Assembly (NCBI GenBank): GCA_036271795.1
Contig: DATAZY010000002.1
Span: 27,331-91,330 of the forward strand
Direction of reading: 5' to 3'
DNA: 64,000 bases
Origin: Galbitalea sp036271795
Lineage (GTDB): Bacteria > Actinomycetota > Actinomycetes > Actinomycetales > Microbacteriaceae
Shown here: in pieces, positions 34,413 through 40,367 of the stretch
Layout of the letters: each line of letters begins with the position of its first letter
Position numbering within the stretch: the first letter of the stretch is position 1
The notes under the pieces: model-generated
Told to the model about the DNA's origin: nothing
Databases searched by the model: none
The model's input: only the letters and a program-made list of their open reading frames with translations
Made by a program: the position numbers and the translations under genes

Positions 34413-34439
34413 GTGCCCATCTAACCGGCTGCCGCCGAC

Positions 34440-34618
34440 TTACTCCGCGGGTGTTACCGCGCGCCGCCTGCGCCACCGGATGAGATTAACGATGCCGAAC
34501 CAGATGGCCCCGCCGAGGACGAGCCGGTGGCCTTGGCCTCGAGCGCGAGGAGTCGGGTGATCGAGAGCCCCAGCGCCATAATGATTGCCGGAACAAGCAA
34601 GCGCCGATGCGTGAGCAT
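34440..34618 (-). pseudogene. Small two-helix membrane protein broken by a frameshift
   Basis: From ATG 34618 the frame reads MLTHRRLLVPAIIMALGLS then ITRLLALEAKATG, and turns into low-complexity sequence; a second frame continues naturally as RLVLGGAIWFGIVNLIRW followed by RRRR to a stop at 34440. The two pieces join at about 34525-34530. It is either a true mutation or a sequence error. Intact it would be about 60 aa with two membrane helices. Confidence 0.55.
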
Positions 34619-34681
34619 GTCCCAACTTTGCCGGAATTCTGCCTCGAGCAAATCACGATTCGGGCGTCATTTGGCAGCGAG

Positions 34682-34687
34682 TAGTGT
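34682..34687 (+). promoter_or_regulatory. -10 hexamer of the aldo/keto reductase gene at 34695
   Basis: TAGTGT 7 bases before ATG 34695; leaderless arrangement. Confidence 0.5.
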
Positions 34688-34694
34688 CGATCAA

Positions 34695-35681
34695 ATGGAC
34701 CAGCGCATCCTCGGCAGAACCGGTCGCTCCGTTTCCGTGATCTCGCTCGGCACCTGGCAGTTGGGCGGTGACTGGGGGTCGGTGAGCGAGAAAGATGCCC
34801 GGGAAGTTCTCGATGCATCGGTCGGCGCGGGTGTCAGCATGTTCGATACGGCCGACGTCTATGGGGACGGACGCAGCGAGCAGCTGATCGGGGGATACCT
34901 CGCCGATCGGCCGGACCTCGACATCTTCGTTGCAACGAAGATCGGCCGGCGGAGCGAGCAAGTTTCCGAGAACTACTCGCTCGCGAACTTTCGCGACTGG
35001 ATCGACCGGTCACGGGCGAACCTTCGCACGGAGACGCTCGACCTCGTGCAGCTGCACTGCCCGCCGACCGCGGTCTTCGCGAGCGACGAGGTCTTCGACG
35101 GTCTCGACATCCTCGTCGCCGAGGGCGCGATCGCGAACTACGGAGTGAGCGTCGAGACCGTTGACCAGGCTCTGACGGCGATCGCGCGGCCGCGGGTTGC
35201 GACGGTCCAGCTCATCCTGAATGCGTTTCGGCTGAAGCCGCTCGACACCGTTCTTCCGGCCGCAGTAGATGCCGGGGTCGGCATCATCGCGCGGGTTCCT
35301 CTCGCGAGCGGGTTGCTGAGCGGTAAGTACACCGAGCGGACCGTGTTCCCCGCGGATGATCACCGCAACTACAACCGGCACGGAGAGTCTTTCGATGTCG
35401 GCGAGACATTCTCGGGAGTCGACTTCGACGCCGGTGTCGCGGCCGCGCACGAATTCGCTGAGCTCGCGCGGGGCGCCCGACTCGAGCCCGCTACGGCCGC
35501 GCTGGCGTGGGCGGCCCAGCGGCCCGGGGTGAGCACGGTCATCCCCGGCGCGCGCAACGCCGCCCAGGCCGAGGCGAACGCGGCAGCCGGCGCGGTGCCT
35601 GCGCTGCCTGCTGAGTTCACCGCTGGAGTGAACGGCCTCTACGACCGGTACTTCCGAGTCGCCCTGTCCAACAAGTGGTAG
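34695..35681 (+). CDS. Aldo/keto reductase
   Basis: 328 aa from ATG 34695; longer in-frame sequence upstream crosses the convergent small membrane gene and the promoter. Tetrad Asp/Tyr in FDTADVYGDGRSEQLIG, Lys in IFVATKIGRRSE, His in LVQLHCPPT; C-terminal TVIPGARNAAQAEAN. Closest in pattern to AKR11-type oxidoreductases. It ends with a 7-base overlap into the MFS gene, so the pair may be functionally linked. Confidence 0.88.
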   Translation: MDQRILGRTGRSVSVISLGTWQLGGDWGSVSEKDAREVLDASVGAGVSMFDTADVYGDGRSEQLIGGYLADRPDLDIFVATKIGRRSEQVSENYSLANFRDWIDRSRANLRTETLDLVQLHCPPTAVFASDEVFDGLDILVAEGAIANYGVSVETVDQALTAIARPRVATVQLILNAFRLKPLDTVLPAAVDAGVGIIARVPLASGLLSGKYTERTVFPADDHRNYNRHGESFDVGETFSGVDFDAGVAAAHEFAELARGARLEPATAALAWAAQRPGVSTVIPGARNAAQAEANAAAGAVPALPAEFTAGVNGLYDRYFRVALSNKW

Positions 35682-36964
35682 AGGCACAGAAGCCGGGCAA
35701 ACTCCCGCGCGCCTTTCAGAACCTGTTCGTCTCCAATCTCGCCACGAACCTCGGCGACGGCGTCATCCGCACCGCCTCGCCCCTGCTCGCGATCCGACTG
35801 ACGCAGGACCCGCTGCTCATCTCGCTGCTGCCCGCGCTTGCCCTCCTGCCGTGGCTGTTTTTCGCCATCCCGTCCGGCATCCTGATCGACCGGATCGACC
35901 GGCGCGTTGCACTTCGGATCGCGAACGGCGTCCGAGTCGCGCTCGCTGTGTTCCTTGTCGTGCTGTTCGCGACGCATTCTTTGACGATCTGGTCACTGTT
36001 TCTGGTCGCATTCATCGACGGAAGCTGCGAGACGATTTATGACGGCGCGATCCGGGCGATGATGCCGAGCATCGTGACCAAGGACCTGCTGCCGACCGCC
36101 AACTCGCGAATCGAAGCGGGCGAGCTGATCCTGCAGAACTTCCTCGCGGCGCCCCTCACGTCGCTGCTGTTTGCCATCGCCGTGCTCATCCCGCTCGGTG
36201 CCAACATTGGGTTCTACGCGCTCGCGGTCATTCTCGCGCTCCTGCTGCCGCGGCAGGCATCCGGCATCCAATTCACCGGCGTCGGCGAAGGCGTTCGCCC
36301 GAAGTGGTACCTGCAGTTCGTTGACGGTTATCGCTTCATCATGGCCAACAAAATGTTCCGCACGCTATGGTTCTTCACGACCTTCACGGGACTGTGTTTC
36401 TCGGCGGCGACCGCGAGCTTTGTTCTGTTCCTGGTCAAGCAGACCGGCCTGCCGCCGTCGCTCTATGGAACATTCCTGCTCACCGGGGCCGCCGGCGGCA
36501 TCCTCGGCAGCGTCTTCGCGGCGTGGTTCAAGAAAAAGCTCGGCGCGGGCCTGACCATGGCGATCTCGAACCTCGTCTCGTGCGCGGCGCTGCTGCTCGT
36601 CGGCCTCGTCCCCACGATCTGGGCCGCTGCGGCGGGCTTCTTCATCAGTTCGTTCAGCGTGCTCGTCTGGAACGTACTCATCCTGACGCTGCGTCAGAGC
36701 ATCGTCCCGGGGGCGATGCTGGGTCGGGTTCACGGTACCTGGCGAACCCTGCTGTGGGGGATCATGCCGCTCGGCTCCGTCATCGGCGGGCTCCTCGCGC
36801 GCCTCGGCCTGGCGCTGCCGTTCGAGCTTGCCGGGGGCGCAGGTGTGTTGGGAGCGCTGGTCTTTTTTCGGTTCCTGAAGGGTCTGCCCAATGCCGAGGA
36901 TGTCGACAACGGCGATCGTCCGGTCACCGAATCAGGGCCGACGGGTCTGCCGATGGAAGACTGA
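35675..36964 (+). CDS. MFS transporter
   Basis: 429 aa, GTG start overlapping the aldo/keto reductase stop. Twelve membrane segments; SGILIDRIDRRVALRIANG is the MFS loop 2-3 motif. The pattern of the first 60 residues (NLFVSNLATNLGDGVIRTA) is that of the enterobactin-exporter-like (EntS/MFS_3) group. Export of a small compound is probable. Confidence 0.87.
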   Translation: MVEAQKPGKLPRAFQNLFVSNLATNLGDGVIRTASPLLAIRLTQDPLLISLLPALALLPWLFFAIPSGILIDRIDRRVALRIANGVRVALAVFLVVLFATHSLTIWSLFLVAFIDGSCETIYDGAIRAMMPSIVTKDLLPTANSRIEAGELILQNFLAAPLTSLLFAIAVLIPLGANIGFYALAVILALLLPRQASGIQFTGVGEGVRPKWYLQFVDGYRFIMANKMFRTLWFFTTFTGLCFSAATASFVLFLVKQTGLPPSLYGTFLLTGAAGGILGSVFAAWFKKKLGAGLTMAISNLVSCAALLLVGLVPTIWAAAAGFFISSFSVLVWNVLILTLRQSIVPGAMLGRVHGTWRTLLWGIMPLGSVIGGLLARLGLALPFELAGGAGVLGALVFFRFLKGLPNAEDVDNGDRPVTESGPTGLPMED

Positions 36965-36999
36965 GGGAATTCGGCGGAGCGGTGTGCGTTGAACTGACC

Positions 37000-37569
37000 G
37001 TGACCAACCTTATGATCGTCGTCGGAAGTGTTCGTCCGGGCCGTGTCGGCCTGCCCATCGCCGAGTGGGTGAGAGGCGAAGCTGCGAAGACCGGCAAGTT
37101 CGAGATCGACTTCGTTGATCTCGCCGAACTCGGGCTTCCATTCATGGATGAGCCGAATCATCCGATGCTCCGCAAGTACACGAAGCAGCACACCATCGAC
37201 TGGAGCGCGCGAGTGGAAGCGGCCGACGCATTCCTGTTCGTCACGCCGGAGTACAACTACAGCTTCTCGCCCGCCCTGAAGAACGCGCTCGACTACCTGA
37301 ACAAGGAGTGGTGGCGCAAGCCGCTCGGGTTCGTCAGCTACGGCGGCGTCTCGGGCGGGACCCGCGGAGTGGCCGCGATCATGTCGATCACCTCGGCGCT
37401 GGGGCTTGTGCGAGTCGGCGCTAACGTCGAGTTGAACTTCGGCGGCAAGCAGGTTGTGGACGGCGTATTCCAGCCTCAGGAGAAGGAGATCGCCATCCTC
37501 GCGAAGGAGCTCGACGAGCTCGACAACCTCTCGGGTTTCCTGAAGCCGGCGCGCGCCTCGCTCACCTAG
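37000..37569 (+). CDS. NADPH-dependent FMN reductase (flavodoxin fold)
   Basis: 189 aa from GTG 37000; ATG 37012 and GTG 36982 are alternatives because no good ribosome site is visible. FMN phosphate loop GSVRPGRVGLPIAEWV, isoalloxazine contact VTPEYNYSFSPALKNALDYL, and YGGVSGGTRG. The family reduces quinones, azo compounds or chromate with NAD(P)H. Convergent with the frameshifted AHSA1 gene, overlapping by 8 bases. Confidence 0.87.
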   Translation: MTNLMIVVGSVRPGRVGLPIAEWVRGEAAKTGKFEIDFVDLAELGLPFMDEPNHPMLRKYTKQHTIDWSARVEAADAFLFVTPEYNYSFSPALKNALDYLNKEWWRKPLGFVSYGGVSGGTRGVAAIMSITSALGLVRVGANVELNFGGKQVVDGVFQPQEKEIAILAKELDELDNLSGFLKPARASLT

Positions 37570-38019
37570 TAGCCAGCGCCTCCATGGCGTCGAAGAAGGT
37601 CTGCCAGCCTGCCGCGGTGCGCTCGTACTCCTCTGCCGAGAGGTTGCCGCCGGTTTGGCGGAAGACCATCTCGGTGCCGCCGGGCACTTCCGTCAGCGTT
37701 ACGGAGACGAGTTCACGCGCTTCCCCGGACGGTCGGCGAGTGTCAGCACAACCGTGTTGGGACGATCGAGCTCGACGAACTCGCCGTACCAGTGGATGTC
37801 GGGAACGCCGTTGCCGATGATCATGGTCGCCTTCCAGGCGCCGCCGGCGCGGACATCCATCGACACGGAGTCGATCGGGACCTCGACACCGCTGCCGCCA
37901 AACCAGGCGGCAAAGTGCTCCGGGGTGACCCACGCGTCGTAGACGAGCTCGCGTGGGGCGGCAAAGGTGCGGGTGATCGTTGCACCCTCTGCGCCGGTAG
38001 TCGGTTGTGCGTTAGTCAT
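37562..38019 (-). pseudogene. AHSA1/SRPBCC gene with a one-base frameshift
   Basis: From ATG 38019 (AGGAAGG upstream) the frame encodes an AHSA1 domain (TITRTFAAPRELVYDAWVTP, FGGSGVEVPIDSVSMDVRAG, PNTVVLTLADRPG). The continuation, EARELVSVTLTEVPGGTEMV and a C-terminal WQTFFDAMEALATR, is in the next frame down to 37562. Adding one G to the four-G run (37723-37726, CCCC on the plus strand) restores a single 152-residue protein. The start overlaps the ArsR stop, the usual ArsR-AHSA1 pair. Confidence 0.75.
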
Positions 38020-38350
38020 TGGTCGTGCCTTCCTGTAGGTGGGTGAGGTGTTGGCCGAGCTCGTCAAAGCTGTCGTCCCAGAACCGGCGGTAGTCGCCGA
38101 TCCACTCGGATGCGGGTTCGAGCGGCGCCGCGAGCAGTCGTGCCGGGCGCCACTGTGCTTCTCGTCCCCGGGCGATGAGGCCGGCCCGCTCGAGCACCTG
38201 GAGGTGCTTCGAAACAGCTGGGAGGCTCATCGCGAACGGGGCCGCGAGGTCGTTCACGGTTGCCTCGCCCCGCGAAAGCCGAGTGAGGATGGCGCGCCGG
38301 GTTGGGTCTGCCAGCGCCGCAAACGTTCTGCTCAATTCATCGGTTGCCAT
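38012..38350 (-). CDS. ArsR-family transcriptional regulator (SdpR-like)
   Basis: 112 aa from ATG 38350; the frame opens 6 codons earlier but TATTAT lies 6 bases before 38350. Winged helix: LSRTFAALADPTRRAILTRL, GEATVNDLAAPFAMSLPAVS, KHLQVLERAGLI. No cysteine metal site is evident. This type controls an adjacent AHSA1 gene, which overlaps its stop here but is frameshifted. Confidence 0.9.
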   Translation of the reverse strand: MATDELSRTFAALADPTRRAILTRLSRGEATVNDLAAPFAMSLPAVSKHLQVLERAGLIARGREAQWRPARLLAAPLEPASEWIGDYRRFWDDSFDELGQHLTHLQEGTTND

Positions 38351-38356
38351 GCCACC

Positions 38357-38394
38357 ATAATAAACCAACTGGCTAATTAAGCAAGTGGTTTATT
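38357..38394 (-). promoter_or_regulatory. ArsR promoter inside an inverted repeat
   Basis: Minus strand -10 TATTAT (38357-38362), 16-base spacer, -35 TTGCTT (38379-38384). The region 38359-38394 is an imperfect inverted repeat, with arms AATAAACCAACT and AGTGGTTTATT, probably the ArsR operator. Confidence 0.6.
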
Positions 38395-38493
38395 ACAGGC
38401 GAGCCGCCCCCGGAGCGGGGGCGCGCGCGACACTAGACTGGGCTGGCGGTTTCGCACCTGGGCGATCCGAAGCTCAGCTAATCCGAGGCGAAG

Positions 38494-38847
38494 ATGGTCT
38501 ACAGCGAGTTGCCCGCCGACGCGGCATCCGTTGCCCGTGGCGTCCGGCTATTCGTCCAGCGGATGATCGACGAGCCGAAGCTCGCCTGGGCTTTTGTCGG
38601 CGTTGACCAGGAGGCTCTGCACCGTCACGCGCTCGCTTTTGTCGTTGCCGCGCTCGGTGGGCCGGACCTCTACCTGGGTCGCGATTTGCGAACTGTTCAC
38701 GAGCGCCTGGCGCTGCGAAACGAGCACTTCGACGCGGGGGTCGAGCAACTCATCCTCTCGCTTCGCGAGGCGGGCATCTCCGAGGGAGTACTCGACGAGC
38801 TCGCCATTCGACTGGAGCCGCTGCGCTCGCAGATCGTCAGCGCCTAG
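38494..38847 (+). CDS. Group I truncated hemoglobin with apolar distal pocket
   Basis: 117 aa. Aligns along its length with trHbN: FVAALGGPD-like stretch (VVAALGGPDLYLGRDLRTVH), F8 proximal His69, EHFDAGVEQLILSLREAG. The residue aligned to B10 Tyr is Val21, and E11 Gln is Ala46, so the usual NO/O2-stabilising distal pair is absent. The N-terminal LYDKIGG is weakened (VYSEL). It may bind ligand differently or transfer electrons. Start ATG with GAGGCGAAG upstream. Overlaps the next gene's end by 4 bases. Confidence 0.8.
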   Translation: MVYSELPADAASVARGVRLFVQRMIDEPKLAWAFVGVDQEALHRHALAFVVAALGGPDLYLGRDLRTVHERLALRNEHFDAGVEQLILSLREAGISEGVLDELAIRLEPLRSQIVSA

Positions 38848-40070
38848 CTGGGCTGCACCGCGACCGGTTCGGTATCCGGGATCGGACTCGAGTCCTTGCC
38901 GCGCAGGTCGGGATGCCAGCCGTGGAACAGGATGGCGACGAGGGCTCCAAGAACCGCCAGCATCCCCGCGACGACAAAGCCGCCGATCGCGCCGTCTCCA
39001 TCGATGAAGAATCCCGCAACCGCAGAGCCGGCTGCGGCCCCGATGAGCTGGCCGGTGCCGACCCAGCCGTAGGCCTCCGCAGTTTCGCTGAATCGCACGC
39101 TCGAGGCGACGATCGCCGACATGACGCCGAGCGCCGGGGCGATTCCGAGGCCGGCAACGAGCAGTGCCGTGGTGAGGCTCCAGAATGTTCCGAACCATGG
39201 GGCCGTGATGGCAACGCTTGCGAGCGCAATTCCCACCGCGACAACCACCATCCGACGCGACAGCGCCCACCGGTTGAGCTGCTGGCTTCCGAGCGCGAGC
39301 CCCCCGATCAGGGATCCGATCGACCAGATCGCAAGGACGATTCCCGCCTGCGGTCCGCCGTGGCCGAAGACCGAAACGACGGATGCCTCGGTCGCGGAAC
39401 ACGCGCCAATGAGCAGCAGCCCGACGAGCGTCGCAAGGATGACCGGCTTCTTGCTGAGTACCGCACCGAGCGACCGACGGCTACGCGGGATGCGCACCTT
39501 GCCCACCTCGGGCGACAGCAGGAACCAGAGGCCGCCGCCGAGCAGCAGCACCCCGGGAATGACCACGCCGAGAACGGTCGAGACCTGGATGGAGACGAAG
39601 GTGATGACGACGGGTCCCGCGATCCAGATGATCTCCTGGGCCGAGGCGTCCAGCGCAAAAAGTCGGGTCAGCTGGGCCGAGGTGACCATCTTCGGGTAGA
39701 TGGTGCGAACCGCCGGCTGTACCGGCGGCGTGCTCAGGCCGCCGAGGAAGCCGACCACCATGTAGAGCGGCAGGGTCATCCCAATGAAGGCAATCGAGAA
39801 GACGGTGGCAGCGCAGATCAGGGTCGTCAGGATGAGCACGGGACGCATCCCCCAGCGGCCCATCCAGCGGCTGGTGAGCGGACCGGCGATTGCCTGGCCG
39901 ACACTGGTCGCGGCCAGCACGAGACCTGCCTGCCCGTAGGAGTGCGTGACGTACTGGACCCTGAGCAGATAGGCGAGGGACAGCATCCCGTTGGGCATCC
40001 GGGCGGTGAGTTGGGCGGCAATTATCCGGGCGACGCCCGGAGTTTTCAACAGGCTGCCGTAGGTACTCAC
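38844..40070 (-). CDS. MFS transporter
   Basis: 408 aa, GTG start. About twelve membrane segments; LTSRWMGRWGMRPVLIL matches the MFS loop signature; GYVGTGQL-like region near the C-terminal half (YGWVGTGQLIGAAAGSA). Substrate unknown. A long plus-strand reading frame opposite it is an artefact of high GC. Confidence 0.88.
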   Translation of the reverse strand: MSTYGSLLKTPGVARIIAAQLTARMPNGMLSLAYLLRVQYVTHSYGQAGLVLAATSVGQAIAGPLTSRWMGRWGMRPVLILTTLICAATVFSIAFIGMTLPLYMVVGFLGGLSTPPVQPAVRTIYPKMVTSAQLTRLFALDASAQEIIWIAGPVVITFVSIQVSTVLGVVIPGVLLLGGGLWFLLSPEVGKVRIPRSRRSLGAVLSKKPVILATLVGLLLIGACSATEASVVSVFGHGGPQAGIVLAIWSIGSLIGGLALGSQQLNRWALSRRMVVVAVGIALASVAITAPWFGTFWSLTTALLVAGLGIAPALGVMSAIVASSVRFSETAEAYGWVGTGQLIGAAAGSAVAGFFIDGDGAIGGFVVAGMLAVLGALVAILFHGWHPDLRGKDSSPIPDTEPVAVQPS

Positions 40071-40094
40071 AAGGCAACCAGCCTATCGCTCGAT

Positions 40095-40180
40095 TTATCC
40101 ACCGATCCCGGCCGCGAGAGTGTCCCCGGGTGCGCCTAGCCTGTGTAGAAGTCGCGCAACTTATGCACAACTGTGGACGA
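40095..40180. promoter_or_regulatory. Candidate DnaA boxes upstream of the nrd promoter
   Basis: TTATGCACA (40161-40169) fits the consensus TTATNCACA exactly. TTATCCACC (40095-40103) differs by one base. TGTGGACGA (40172-40180) is a weaker reverse box. Three sites lie 22-107 bp upstream of the nrd -35. DnaA is known to act on nrd promoters in other bacteria. This is not an origin: no gene order or AT-rich element fits. Confidence 0.5.
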
Positions 40181-40185
40181 CACGC

Positions 40186-40201
40186 CCACTATATGTAGTG
40201 G
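40186..40201. promoter_or_regulatory. NrdR box 1
   Basis: CCACTATATGTAGTGG is a near-perfect palindrome of the NrdR consensus (CACTATAT and TAGTG arms). It abuts the -35 of the nrd promoter. Confidence 0.8.
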
Positions 40202-40230
40202 TTGACCGAGTGTGGGTGCCCCGATATATA
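40202..40230 (+). promoter_or_regulatory. nrd operon promoter
   Basis: -35 TTGACC (40202-40207), 17-base spacer, -10 TATATA (40225-40230). Expected start near 40237, giving a leader of about 130 bases. NrdR box 1 abuts the -35 and box 2 covers the -10. Confidence 0.75.
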
Positions 40231-40234
40231 GTGA
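40219..40234. promoter_or_regulatory. NrdR box 2
   Basis: CCCCGATATATAGTGA, with the TAGTG arm exactly 33 bp from that of box 1, about three helical turns as in known tandem NrdR boxes. It overlaps the -10. Confidence 0.7.
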
Positions 40235-40302
40235 TCAAGCCGCCTGGCAGGGGGCGCCGTTCGGGCAATAAATTGGGGCATTTCATCGTTCTATCTGGTG
40301 GG

Positions 40303-40356
40303 ATGTCGTCGATGATCCGCGCGCTTGCAAAGAGTGCCGATCGTGGGCGTAAGTAA
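40303..40356 (+). CDS. Possible 17-residue leader peptide in the nrd 5' region
   Basis: ATG 40303 to TAA 40356 encodes 17 residues, MSSMIRALAKSADRGRK, basic at its end, with GGTGGG directly before it. It ends 11 bases before the nrdA GTG, so it overlaps the region where the nrdA ribosome site (AAGGGAG) sits. It may be chance. Confidence 0.25.
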   Translation: MSSMIRALAKSADRGRK

Positions 40357-40367
40357 GGGAGTTTTTC

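Noticed and set aside
33087..34424. Long plus-strand reading frame opposite the EamA gene and through the WYL gene
   Set aside because: Rich in Arg, Asp and Gly with no hydrophobic core or domains; it mirrors the real genes' codons in GC-rich DNA.
38405..38423. GC-rich hairpin CGCCCCC/GGGGGCG as a terminator
   Set aside because: It lies between divergent genes, with no T-tract and no upstream gene to end.
38913..40139. 408-codon plus-strand frame opposite the MFS gene
   Set aside because: Its highly polar composition is the antisense of a membrane protein; no start context or domain.
40095..40367. Origin of replication suggested by DnaA boxes
   Set aside because: Only three boxes, no AT-rich element, no dnaA, dnaN or gyr genes, and they sit at a nrd promoter where DnaA regulation is known.
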